Positions 34,484-43,085 of a DNA stretch of 64,000 nt are shown one piece after another (the first letter of the stretch is position 1; each line of letters starts with the position of its first letter). A model generated the notes under the pieces. It was given only the letters and a program-made list of their open reading frames with translations, ran no database searches and was not told where the DNA came from. The stretch is from positions 1 through 64,000 of the forward strand of contig NZ_CAJNBK010000010.1 in NCBI RefSeq assembly GCF_905220975.1, written 5' to 3'. Both the position numbers and the translations under genes were made by a program. The stretch comes from Paraburkholderia haematera (GTDB taxonomy: Bacteria > Pseudomonadota > Gammaproteobacteria > Burkholderiales > Burkholderiaceae).

Positions 34484-35662
34484 TTATTTGAAGTCCCAGC
34501 GCATCTGTTCGGCAATCCCCACACCTCGCGAGGTCCGCACGCATTCGCTCACGTAGTCCGTGAAAGGCAGCGGCTCGAAACCGATTTCGTCACGCAGACG
34601 GCGGTTGTCGAACGTGTAGTCCAGCTCCGCGAAACCGGCGTACAAACGCAGCGCATGTTCGATCAGACGGCCGCTGCCGCAACGTTCGCGGCCCACCACC
34701 TCGCGTGCGATCCTGCCGAAGTCGCGCGCGCGGCACATCGAATAGCGGCGGCCCGAGGTGCCGGTGGCTTCATCCATTGCGCGGATGATCTGACCGATAG
34801 TCGGCGCGTCTGAACCCGCCGACACGTGATACGTATCGAAAGCCAGCGACGGCTTCACCGCCAGGAGTGCGAGCGCACGCGCGCAGTCGTCGGCGGATAC
34901 AACGTCGACGCGGTTCATCGCCCGTGCCGTGAAGCGCCGCGCGCCATGCACCACGCGAAACACCCAGAAGACGCTCGCCGATGGCAACGTGCCGAGTACC
35001 GTATGGCCGACCACGATCGATGGCCGCACCACCGCCAGCGGCAAGCGCGGATACGTGCTGCGCAGCAATCGCTCGACTTCGCGTTTGCTGCGCGTGTACT
35101 GCACAAGGTGACGCGTTTCGCCATAGCCGAACGGCGCTTCCTGCACATTCGCGCCGCATTGAGTGCCGCACGCCATGGCCGTGCTCACGTGCAGAAAGCG
35201 CCGCAGCGCTTTGCTGCCGTCAAAGTGCGACGCGAAACGCAAGGTGTCGTGCACATTCGTGTCGAGTACTTGCGGATGCGTGGAAAACGACGCAAGCGCC
35301 GCGCAATTGATCACATGCGATGCCTTGGCGAGCCGCGCCAGATCGATTTCCGAGAACGCGCTACCGAGCTCGCCGACCATCACGTTGGCCTCGGTGATTC
35401 GCTGGGCGCGAGCATGCGGCAGCCCGCAGCGCACCGCCGCCGCGCGCAGCCGCGCGAGCGCATCGGCCACGCTGGCCCCGCGCACGAGACACACTATGCG
35501 TTCCACGAGGCCAACGTTGATCAGCGTCACCAGCAGATTGCCGCCGATAAATCCGGTCGCGCCGGTCAGCAGCAGACTGTCGACGCCCATTGCCTGCGCA
35601 CGCGCCGACGATACCAGGCTCTCCTGCCAGGCGTTGGACAGAGGGGTTTGCCATGCAAACAT
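34484..35662 (-). CDS. NAD(P)-dependent thioester-reductase/SDR-like protein
   Basis: A 392-residue extended short-chain dehydrogenase resembling the stand-alone NAD_binding_4 (male-sterility/thioester-reductase) domain. The nucleotide loop is LLTGATGFIGGNLLVTL at ~31-48, then NCAALASFSTHP, and the active-site YxxxK as YTRSKREVE. No carrier or adenylation domain is attached. It could reduce an acyl-CoA or an acyl carrier thioester, or act as a sugar-type epimerase; I cannot say which. The IclR gene is 107 bp downstream. Confidence 0.75.
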   Translation of the reverse strand: MFAWQTPLSNAWQESLVSSARAQAMGVDSLLLTGATGFIGGNLLVTLINVGLVERIVCLVRGASVADALARLRAAAVRCGLPHARAQRITEANVMVGELGSAFSEIDLARLAKASHVINCAALASFSTHPQVLDTNVHDTLRFASHFDGSKALRRFLHVSTAMACGTQCGANVQEAPFGYGETRHLVQYTRSKREVERLLRSTYPRLPLAVVRPSIVVGHTVLGTLPSASVFWVFRVVHGARRFTARAMNRVDVVSADDCARALALLAVKPSLAFDTYHVSAGSDAPTIGQIIRAMDEATGTSGRRYSMCRARDFGRIAREVVGRERCGSGRLIEHALRLYAGFAELDYTFDNRRLRDEIGFEPLPFTDYVSECVRTSRGVGIAEQMRWDFK

Positions 35663-35705
35663 CGCGAGCTCCTTGCAGGGACGTCAGATCGTCGAAACAT
35701 TGATC

Positions 35706-35732
35706 CGGACAACCGGACAATCGGACAATCGG
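35706..35732 (+). repeat. Short octamer repeat (CGGACAAT)
   Basis: CGGACAAC-CGGACAAT-CGGACAAT-CGG, three and a bit tandem octamers in the 106-bp gap between the reductase start and the MipA/OmpV stop. The same period as the (CGATCGGG)7 array at 1691. Confidence 0.85.
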
Positions 35733-35768
35733 TCGACAGGCGGATCAACAAGCACATCGACGCACGCA

Positions 35769-36542
35769 TCAATAGCGATACGTCAGCGCCGTGATCGCGA
35801 AGTAGTTGTTCTTCGACTGCACGATCGGGCTGTTCGCCGAGGCGCCGAGCAATCGCGTCACACCACCTTCCGTATGCACGGACCAGCGCGGCGAAAACAT
35901 GTACGTCCAGGCGGCCGACACCTTCGCGCTGTCGAACCCGCCTTTCACCGCATACGGCTGGAAGCGGCTCGCGGCCGCTTGCGCATCGGTGACACCGAAG
36001 AAGGTCTGGGTATAGCTGCCGCTGCCGGCATGCACGCTGCCCGTGACGCTGATGTCGTTGTCGACGGATTGCAGTACCGGCACGGTCAGATCGACATGCC
36101 CGCTCGTGCCGCGGCTCGTGTTCGTAACCGGCTGGTCCAGCGTGATGCTGATGGTCGACGGACCGAACAGATGCGCACCGACCTGCACGGACAGCATCAC
36201 CGAACCAGGAATCCGGCCCATGCCCTTGAGGTAGTCGGAACCGGGCAAATCGGCACGATTGCGATCGGTGCGGCCGAAGTCATAGCTGAGCGCCGCCGAT
36301 GCGAACAGGCCGTTGGCGAAGGTGTGCTTGTAACCCAGACCGTTCGTCGGACTCAGAAAGATGCCGTTGCTGAACTCGGCGGCGATCAACGGGGCGACAA
36401 ACGGACGGTAATCGCGGCTGCCCTGATACCGCGGCGCCACGCCCCCGGCCAGCGAAAACATATAGAAATTCTCGGCGTAGGCCGTCGACGAGCAGGTCAG
36501 GCCAAACAACGGAATACACAGACAAGCGAGGCGTTTGAGCAC
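35769..36542 (-). CDS. MipA/OmpV-family outer-membrane protein
   Basis: A 257-residue protein with signal peptide MLKRLACLCIPLFGLTCSST and cleavage near AYA-E. Family features are YMFSLAGGVAPRYQGSRDYR at the N-terminus, LSYDFGRTDRNRADLPGSDY in the middle, and the C-terminal aromatic strand ending LTYRY. A beta-barrel scaffold protein of the outer membrane, some members of which interact with peptidoglycan enzymes. The role here is unknown. The EamA gene is divergent, with ~240 bp between. Confidence 0.9.
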   Translation of the reverse strand: MLKRLACLCIPLFGLTCSSTAYAENFYMFSLAGGVAPRYQGSRDYRPFVAPLIAAEFSNGIFLSPTNGLGYKHTFANGLFASAALSYDFGRTDRNRADLPGSDYLKGMGRIPGSVMLSVQVGAHLFGPSTISITLDQPVTNTSRGTSGHVDLTVPVLQSVDNDISVTGSVHAGSGSYTQTFFGVTDAQAAASRFQPYAVKGGFDSAKVSAAWTYMFSPRWSVHTEGGVTRLLGASANSPIVQSKNNYFAITALTYRY

Positions 36543-36782
36543 GATCAGGACTTTTTATTTGAGACGGAAGCCGCAGTCTAGGGACGCCGCCTCGCCACGT
36601 CTGTCCTGAAGTTAGGGGAATATGTGCGCAATTGTGTTCAAGTGTTCGCGAATGTTCGCGACATATCCGACACACGTGCGCGCGGATAGAATCTGCACCT
36701 GATTGTGGAGACTGATCTGAAGGAGCCTCCCTCGAAACCAGCATGCGGCTGATCGAGCACAACCAAATTCGAAGAACTGCCT

Positions 36783-37718
36783 TTGAAACCTGACACACAC
36801 CAACACCTGCGCGCCAATCTGCTGATGCTCATCGCGGCCATGATCTGGGGCTCCGCGTTCGTCGCGCAACGCTTGAGCCTCGATGCGATCGGACCGTTTC
36901 TGTTTACCGGATTGCGTTTCCTGCTCGGCGCGCTGGTCGTGCTAACCATGATCGTCTGTGTGCGGCGCTCCGCACTCGCGGAATTGTCGAAACGCGAGCC
37001 CGGCGGCGCACGCGAACTGCTCGGCGCCGGTGTGTTGCTCGGCGTGGTGCTGGCCGCGTCGATTTCGTTGCAGCAGATCGGCCTGCAATACACGAAGGTG
37101 GCCAACGCCGGCTTCATCAGTTCGTTGTATGTGGTACTCGTGCCGATGCTCGGCGTGCTGTTTCGTCATCGAACGGGATTCGGCACGTGGCTCGGTGCGA
37201 CGCTCGCAGCGCTCGGCATGTACTTTCTGAGCGTCAACGAGCACTTCTCGATCCTGTATGGCGACTGGTATCAGCTCGCCGGCGCGTTGGTGATTTCCGT
37301 GCAGATGATGCTGGTCGGCCGCTTCGCGCTGCGGCACGACACGCTCATGCTGGCGCTCGTGCAGTTCGTGACTTGTGGGCTCGCATGTCTGGCTGTCGGT
37401 CTCGCGATCGAACCGATCAGTCTTGCAGTGATCGAGCGTGCCGCACCGACGATTCTTTACGGCGGTGCGCTGTCGGTGGGCATCGCTTATACGATCCAGG
37501 TGGTGGCGCAAAAGTACGCGGCGCCCTCGCATGCCGCGGTGATCTTCAGTATGGAAGGCGTTTTCGCCGCGCTCGCCGGGTGGCTCGTGCTCGGCGAAAC
37601 ACTGTCGGCGCGCGCGCTGTTCGGATGCGCGCTCATGCTCGCCGGTTTGATTGTGTGCCAGGTGATGCCCGCCCCGCGACGCAGGAGCGAACGTGATCGC
37701 TTGCCCCACGAAGCGTGA
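36783..37718 (+). CDS. EamA/DMT-family transporter
   Basis: A 311-residue inner-membrane protein with about ten hydrophobic segments in two EamA repeats: MLIAAMIWGSAFVAQRLSLD at the start and IFSMEGVFAALAGWLVLGET in the second half. The start is TTG at 36783 (KPDTHQHLRANLL after the initiator), with only a weak purine-rich region before it; an internal ATG nearer TM1 is possible. The substrate is unknown. Confidence 0.88.
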   Translation: MKPDTHQHLRANLLMLIAAMIWGSAFVAQRLSLDAIGPFLFTGLRFLLGALVVLTMIVCVRRSALAELSKREPGGARELLGAGVLLGVVLAASISLQQIGLQYTKVANAGFISSLYVVLVPMLGVLFRHRTGFGTWLGATLAALGMYFLSVNEHFSILYGDWYQLAGALVISVQMMLVGRFALRHDTLMLALVQFVTCGLACLAVGLAIEPISLAVIERAAPTILYGGALSVGIAYTIQVVAQKYAAPSHAAVIFSMEGVFAALAGWLVLGETLSARALFGCALMLAGLIVCQVMPAPRRRSERDRLPHEA

Positions 37719-37751
37719 GGGCTTAGCCAGCCGCGCGCACACCCACCGCCG

Positions 37752-38003
37752 TTAAGCAGCCTGCGGTTGCGCGAACGACTTGGGTGTATCTGCAGTGGGT
37801 GGAAACACACACCAGCAGCCATCGTCGTGACGAAAGAAAAAGAGACCGCGCGATCCGGCTTCGAGAGAAGTCTCCACCCGCACATAACGCCTGCCGCCCA
37901 GACGGGTGCGGCTGAATTCGGTAACGTGAACCGGAACGGCAGGCCCCGGCGCCAGCCATTTCTCGACCAGAAAACGCAGGGATTGTTCGCTGGCGGCTCT
38001 CAT
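37752..38003 (-). CDS. Small conserved-looking protein, unknown
   Basis: An 83-residue protein (MRAASEQSLRFLVEKWLAPG, then VETSLEAGSRGLFFFRHDDG and CWCVFPP). No signal peptide or membrane segment. Its start overlaps the stop of the upstream gene in an ATGA, so the two are probably translated together. Proteins of this kind are common and unannotated in Burkholderia; function unknown. Confidence 0.65.
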   Translation of the reverse strand: MRAASEQSLRFLVEKWLAPGPAVPVHVTEFSRTRLGGRRYVRVETSLEAGSRGLFFFRHDDGCWCVFPPTADTPKSFAQPQAA

Positions 38004-38206
38004 GATCCGCTCCGGGCCGGCTTGTCGTGACCCGCATCGCGTGCGGCTTCGGTGCTTTCGTCGCTATCGGGGCCATCGTCATCATGCTCGGAGGAAGCAA
38101 GGGATATGGCCCGGTTTGTGGCCGCCGCCCGCAGCGTCGTGCAGTGGCTGGCATGTCTGATATCCGAGAGAAGACGGACTAGCTGTCGTGCTGTTCTGCG
38201 TTTCAT
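38000..38206 (-). CDS. Small arginine-rich protein, coupled to the next gene
   Basis: A 68-residue protein beginning MKRRTARQLVRLLSDIRHAS, with an acidic tail (SSEHDDDGPDSDESTEAARD). No known domain. Its stop overlaps the start of the 83-residue gene by ATGA. The start at 38206 is the sensible choice within a longer open frame. Function unknown. Confidence 0.55.
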   Translation of the reverse strand: MKRRTARQLVRLLSDIRHASHCTTLRAAATNRAISLASSEHDDDGPDSDESTEAARDAGHDKPARSGS

Positions 38207-38449
38207 TGCACACCCCCGCACTGCACCAATAACTTCATAAAACACTTTAACTCTATGCTTGGATCGGGCGTTGCAGAAATGGTTTTGACTAAATAGCAAC
38301 AGTTGCGCTTGCAAAAACTTCGACGCAATTTTTGTACCGTCCAGCTTCAATGTGCGCGTCCAGGGGGACTCGGTCTGTACGGTGGCGAGCGGATGGAATC
38401 GACGAAAAACTCGCTCTGCAACCCGGCGGAATAGCTCGAGAGGCGCAAG

Positions 38450-38699
38450 TTATCCACAATTTCCTATGAACAACTTCGGGATAGCGCACCGGACAGCCTG
38501 TGTGCGAAATCTTGATAAGACACGAGGCGAGGCAAGCCCTGTCAAAGTTATCCCAGCTTTGTAGTTTTTCTACAGACGTGTTCCGCAGGGTTATGGTTTT
38601 CGCATGACCTTGATGTGACGGGGAATTTGATAGTTATCCACAGCCGGGGTTAACCCTTGTTAACTATTACTACATATATATACGCATGAAGTAAAAGAC
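38450..38699. promoter_or_regulatory. DnaA-box cluster beside an AT-rich tract
   Basis: Two perfect consensus DnaA boxes TTATCCACA (38450-38458, 38634-38642) and a near-match TTATCCCAG (38548-38556) occur on the same strand. They are followed by an AT-rich stretch of ~40 bp (38659-38699, with TATATATA). The 576-bp gap (38207-38782) has no convincing gene. dnaA, repA and parAB are not nearby, so this is not the usual chromosomal origin neighbourhood. Confidence 0.5.
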
Positions 38700-38782
38700 A
38701 TAGGATAAGTACCGCTGCGTGATGAGATCGAAGGCTGATCAGGTCCTGACCAGCCTGAGCCTCGCCGGCATCGGCAGATGCT

Positions 38783-39475
38783 TTACGGCGCTACGCTGGC
38801 TCCGCTTGCCGGTTGCGCCGAAGCAGCCTTGTCGATTGCGTCAGGTATCTCGGGATGAGAGGCTGGAATCGGCGCTTGAACCGGCACCGGCACCGGCAAC
38901 AGGCGCGTTTCGATACGGCTGTTCGCAACCGGCTGGGTGCGCACCACCGTTTGCAAATAGTGATCGACGAGGCCGAAGAATCGATCGTAGAACTTGCCTG
39001 AGGGGATGGTTTCGCTCGAAATCTTGACCATCGCGTCGCTGTTCGAACGGATCGGCAACGACAGCGAACCCAGCACGCTTAGGCCGACGCTCGCCGACGT
39101 ATCGCTTTTCTTCAGCGCAAAACCGTTTTGCACTGCATTGACGTAAGCGATGCTCGTATCGCTCGCCTCCTCCCCCGGCGTACACACCACATGAAATTCG
39201 ACCACGACGTGCGTATCGCCGGTTGGCTGGAAGTTTTTCGTTCCGTCTACCGTATCGGTGCGCGTCATCGTCGTCAGATAGCCCTGACTCAATAGCGCGC
39301 GGCGCGCGGCCTCGCAGGTATCCGTGGTGCTCGAATTGAAGTTTCGGGCGTAAGGGCTCGCGCCCGTTTCGAACAATTCCTGCTGGAATTTCGGCTGCGG
39401 GGCGCTGGTGCAAGCAGCAAGTGTCAGCAAGCCGAGAAGTGAAGCGGCTGTGGCTTTGGAAAACGAGGTGAACAT
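38783..39475 (-). CDS. DUF2242-type lipoprotein
   Basis: A 230-residue lipoprotein: signal MFTSFSKATAASLLGLLTLA with lipobox LAAC, Cys at ~22. The mature part has FDSSTTD-like residues (NFNSSTTDTCEAARRALLSQ) and a Pro/Ala-rich C-terminus. It fits DUF2242, an uncharacterised family of lipoproteins. The start at 39475 follows from the signal sequence; the open frame runs much further upstream without features. Confidence 0.7.
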   Translation of the reverse strand: MFTSFSKATAASLLGLLTLAACTSAPQPKFQQELFETGASPYARNFNSSTTDTCEAARRALLSQGYLTTMTRTDTVDGTKNFQPTGDTHVVVEFHVVCTPGEEASDTSIAYVNAVQNGFALKKSDTSASVGLSVLGSLSLPIRSNSDAMVKISSETIPSGKFYDRFFGLVDHYLQTVVRTQPVANSRIETRLLPVPVPVQAPIPASHPEIPDAIDKAASAQPASGASVAP

Positions 39476-39654
39476 GGTCGATCGGAAGAGGCGCGGCGTG
39501 AGCTCGAATGGGAATGCATTGTAGAGCGGTTGCCAGGTGTGCGTAAAAAGCGCGCAGCGTGTGCTCCGCGCCGCCTTACACGACGTGACGAAGCAATCCG
39601 CGGCGTTGGCGCGGACGCAGAACAAGGGAGAAAAAAATAAGGGGAAACGGCCGC

Positions 39655-40305
39655 TCAGTGCGGCGTTGCAGGTGAGGCGCTTTGCAGCACCGCAGCGCCG
39701 TTCACGCCGGCGGCATTGGTGGCATTGGCGGACGGGATAGTAAAAGCGTCGGCCCAATTGCCCGGCGCTGCGCAACGGTCGGCCTCGCACATATTGGCTT
39801 GTGCGCCCGGATGCGACGCGACGTCTTGCTGTCCGGCGACGTCGGCGAAATCGTCGACGCGCAAGCTCACCTTCTTCGCGTAGGCCTGCGAGCCGCCGTA
39901 GCTCTTGAGCGCCGCGTTCATGTCGCCGTTTGCCGAGCGCATGTAGCCATAGAGGATCGCCGAGCCGACATCGATGTTGGTGGTCGGCTCTGTGAGGTCC
40001 TTGACGTTCCGCAGCAGCCCGCGATGGGCGCCCGGCACCACCTGCATCAGCCCGGTCGCGCCGTTGGCGCCCTTGGCCTTTTCCTTGAAGCGGGATTCGA
40101 TCGAGATGATCGCCAGCAGGAGAGCCGGCGGCAGTGAGTATTTCGACGCGGCGGACTGCACCGCGTCCGAAATCTTTTGAGCTTTTTCCTTTGCCAGACC
40201 GAATTTCTGCGTCAGATACGCGGACATACGGTCATTGTTTTCGTCGGCGGTTGCGGTTTGCATCAGGCCGAGCGAAAGCACGAACAGGCAAAGTAACCGG
40301 CTCAT
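39655..40305 (-). CDS. Exported lytic transglycosylase
   Basis: A 216-residue protein with signal peptide MSRLLCLFVLSLGLMQTATA and a compact Slt-type lysozyme-like domain. The catalytic Glu is in LLAIISIESRFKEKAKGANG, followed by GATGLMQVVPG and the second motif LYGYMRSANGDMNAALKSYG. It cleaves peptidoglycan glycan strands. The C-terminal ~70 residues are Ala/Asn-rich and unstructured. Confidence 0.9.
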   Translation of the reverse strand: MSRLLCLFVLSLGLMQTATADENNDRMSAYLTQKFGLAKEKAQKISDAVQSAASKYSLPPALLLAIISIESRFKEKAKGANGATGLMQVVPGAHRGLLRNVKDLTEPTTNIDVGSAILYGYMRSANGDMNAALKSYGGSQAYAKKVSLRVDDFADVAGQQDVASHPGAQANMCEADRCAAPGNWADAFTIPSANATNAAGVNGAAVLQSASPATPH

Positions 40306-40419
40306 AACGAAGGGCGGGAAAGAGAGGGAATTCGCGCATTATAGCTCTGCCCCCAAAAGAGGCACCAAACCGCCAAAATTCATCTGAGGAAAAGAAACCG
40401 GTTGGTGCGTGCGCGTCTG

Positions 40420-41694
40420 CTACTTCGGCTGTTCTGGTTTCAGGACGTAGTCGTCGTTCAGCGTGGCGAGAAAAGTGGCCACGTCGTCGATATCCCGCTC
40501 CGACCACACGGGTCGCTCGCCTGCTTTGCGCGTAAGCGGTTCGTCGGTCGTGTCGACGTTCACACGCAGCGCAACCGGCAAATCGTTGAATTTATCGACC
40601 TTGCCATGCGCGTCTTTGGGATACCACTTCGCCGGATTCGTATCGCGCTGCGCGTAGAAACGCAGTGCGTCCTTCAGCGTGTGGAAGCGGCCGTTGTGGA
40701 AGAACACTTGCCGCGTCGCAGTGTTACGCAACGATACCGACTTGAAGAGTCCACAGTTGCTCCTGTCGCTCGACTGATCGGTGCGCAACGGCCCGCACAG
40801 GCCCATATCGAAGTACTTCGGATCCAGGTTCGCACGCAACTCCGGATTGCGCGGCACGCCGAGCGCCTGGAAATTGAAGTCGGTGAAAAGCGGATGAGAG
40901 CCGTCGACACCCGACTGATCGATGTGACAGGAGGCGCAATTGCCGCCCGCCGGATTGTCGAACAGTTTCTTGCCTCTCAACTCCTGTGCCGTTAGTTGCA
41001 ATTTCCCATCGAGGTAGTCATCGAACTTGCTGGTGTAGGGATGAAAACTCGGGTCTTCGAGCTCGAAACGCTCGATGGCATACATCGCCTGAGTGAACGC
41101 CTTGCTGGGATCGGTGAAGATGTTCTCGCCGAACACTTCTCTGAAACGCGCCGCGTACGGCGCGTGCTCCAGCTTCGCAAGCACCGCCGCCGGGTCCTTG
41201 TTGGCCATCTCGTTCGGATTCAGCAACGGGAAACTCGCCTGATCGCGAAGACGGTTGAAGCGGCCGTCCCAACCGAAGCCGCCCACCGGCGCGTTGTCCG
41301 TCTCGCTCAGGCGCTCGGACATGCTGGCCGCCTGCGCATGACTCCACATCGGCGTGCGGTTCAGCACGTAGCGTAGGCTCGGCACGGCGCGTGTGCCTTG
41401 CGAGCGCATGTCGGGCCCACCCAACTGCGCGGCCAACCCGTTGGGCGGCCCGTACGCGTGCGAGGGGCTATGACAGCTCGCGCACGACATCTTGCCCGAC
41501 GCTGACAACGACGCATCGAAGAACATCAGCTTGCCGAGCGCCGCCGCATCGCTGTAGACCGGCTTCGCATCGGCCGGCGGCGCTGCCGCCGCTGCCGACG
41601 CCGCGTACGGCAACCATGCGGCACTGACCAGCGCTGCGAGCGCTGCCCATCGCGCGGCGGTTCGCTCGGTGAAGCGCGTTGCAAAAAACGGCAT
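40420..41694 (-). CDS. Di-heme cytochrome-c peroxidase/MauG-family protein
   Basis: A 424-residue periplasmic protein with a signal peptide (~38 residues). Two CxxCH heme sites are seen: C71-C74-H75 in CASCHSPSHAYGPP, and C253-C256-H257 in CASCHIDQSG. Between and after them are RQVFFHNGRFHTLKDAL and PVWSERDIDDVATFLATL, typical of the bacterial CcpA/MauG group. It could reduce H2O2 or oxidise an organic partner. The phosphoesterase gene at 41703 is 8 bp upstream on the same strand; a shared transcript is likely. Confidence 0.88.
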   Translation of the reverse strand: MPFFATRFTERTAARWAALAALVSAAWLPYAASAAAAAPPADAKPVYSDAAALGKLMFFDASLSASGKMSCASCHSPSHAYGPPNGLAAQLGGPDMRSQGTRAVPSLRYVLNRTPMWSHAQAASMSERLSETDNAPVGGFGWDGRFNRLRDQASFPLLNPNEMANKDPAAVLAKLEHAPYAARFREVFGENIFTDPSKAFTQAMYAIERFELEDPSFHPYTSKFDDYLDGKLQLTAQELRGKKLFDNPAGGNCASCHIDQSGVDGSHPLFTDFNFQALGVPRNPELRANLDPKYFDMGLCGPLRTDQSSDRSNCGLFKSVSLRNTATRQVFFHNGRFHTLKDALRFYAQRDTNPAKWYPKDAHGKVDKFNDLPVALRVNVDTTDEPLTRKAGERPVWSERDIDDVATFLATLNDDYVLKPEQPK

Positions 41695-41702
41695 CTGATC
41701 GC

Positions 41703-42932
41703 TTACAGGTTCGTGAAGATGTCGTTGCCGAACCCGACGAGACCGGCCTGCCCCGCGTAGCCCAGATGGTCTAACTGGAAGATGTCTTCAATGCTCTTGA
41801 GCATCGAGTAGTGGTTGTACTGCACCGTCGACACCGTCCCCGGTTTGATGAACTTCGAGATCATCACCGCACCGGTCCGGTCGCCGCCAAAGCTCTGCTT
41901 GGTCAGGTTGATCGTCAAGCCCTTGTACGACAGCGACGAAGTCTGCGGGAACGCCGGCAGATTCGGGCCCGGCTGCTGACTGCAACAGGTCGCGCCGGAG
42001 AAGATCAGATCCTCGCCGGAGGCCGATTGCGTGACCGTGGCATAACTGCTTTCGTCGAAGTTGATGATCAACAGACCATCCTTCTGGAACGCCGGCGAGG
42101 CCGTAATAATCGGCACCCACTTCTGCAGGAATGTATTCGCGCTTGTCAGTCCACCCGGCTGGCCGTTCACGCACGGCGCGTCGTGGCCGTCGTCGCACAG
42201 GCTCGGCGTGATCAGGTTGAAGTTAGCAGTGGTCGAGATCGATTGCAGGTCCGTTGTGAGCTTGTTCAGGTTCACGACGTTCTGGCCGCAGTCCGGTGAA
42301 TCGATGATCGAGTGGAAGTACATGAACGGGTTGTGACGCGTCGCGTACTGGTCGCCCAACGGCACGGCCGCGCTCGGCGCTTCGGCCGACTGGGTCAGGT
42401 CGGTCGTGTTGAGCGTCGGGTGACCGCAGGTAGCCGCTTCGCGCGTCGGGTCGTTGCCCATGTCGCCTTCATAGCCCTTCCAGGTGTAGCCCGCGGCCTT
42501 CAACTGGTCCGGCAGCGTCTTGATGCTGGCGGGATACACGCAGCCCGAGCCGATCGCCTGACCGTCCGAGGTCGTACCGGTGAGCTTGTAGTCCTGATAC
42601 GTAATGCAGTCGTTGTCCGTTTCCGGCGTCGGCGCCTGGCCGCTGAGCATCGAGATGTAATTATCGAGGCTCACGTGGCCCGTGCCGTAATACTGCTGCA
42701 CCATCGCACCTTGGGAAGCCAGCGTCTGCGACAGATACGGCGCCTTGCTGTTCGCGCCGAAGGTGGTCGCGTAGTTTTCGTTTTCGAGCGTGATGACGAA
42801 GACGTGCCGGATCTGCTGCTGCCCGGTCACATTGAGCGACGAGGACGACGATCCGCACGCGGCGACGATAACGCCGACCAGGACCGCGCAAACGACCATG
42901 ATGAAAGCACGCAACCCGCTGCGTTGAGACAT
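41703..42932 (-). CDS. Lipid-anchored phosphoesterase (PlcC/acid-phosphatase-like)
   Basis: A 409-residue protein with signal MSQRSGLRAFIMVVCAVLVG and lipobox IVAACG. The phosphoesterase fold of the alkaline-phosphatase superfamily is seen in HVFVITLENENYATTFGANS, GTGHVSLDNYISMLSGQAPT and LLIINFDESSYA. It probably hydrolyses phosphate esters at the cell surface. It is 8 bp before the di-heme protein gene. The exact substrate is unknown. Confidence 0.8.
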   Translation of the reverse strand: MSQRSGLRAFIMVVCAVLVGVIVAACGSSSSSLNVTGQQQIRHVFVITLENENYATTFGANSKAPYLSQTLASQGAMVQQYYGTGHVSLDNYISMLSGQAPTPETDNDCITYQDYKLTGTTSDGQAIGSGCVYPASIKTLPDQLKAAGYTWKGYEGDMGNDPTREAATCGHPTLNTTDLTQSAEAPSAAVPLGDQYATRHNPFMYFHSIIDSPDCGQNVVNLNKLTTDLQSISTTANFNLITPSLCDDGHDAPCVNGQPGGLTSANTFLQKWVPIITASPAFQKDGLLIINFDESSYATVTQSASGEDLIFSGATCCSQQPGPNLPAFPQTSSLSYKGLTINLTKQSFGGDRTGAVMISKFIKPGTVSTVQYNHYSMLKSIEDIFQLDHLGYAGQAGLVGFGNDIFTNL

Positions 42933-43085
42933 GTTTTTTGCCCTTTGGGATTAGAGTTTTATTCGCGGGCAAACTCTATGCAGCATGTATGACGTCAGCG
43001 TGAACCGCGCCACATTACTCCAATATATCGGTCATTCAACGCAACATATGAGTGCGGATACGGTGATGGCGGCGCACCATCGCCT

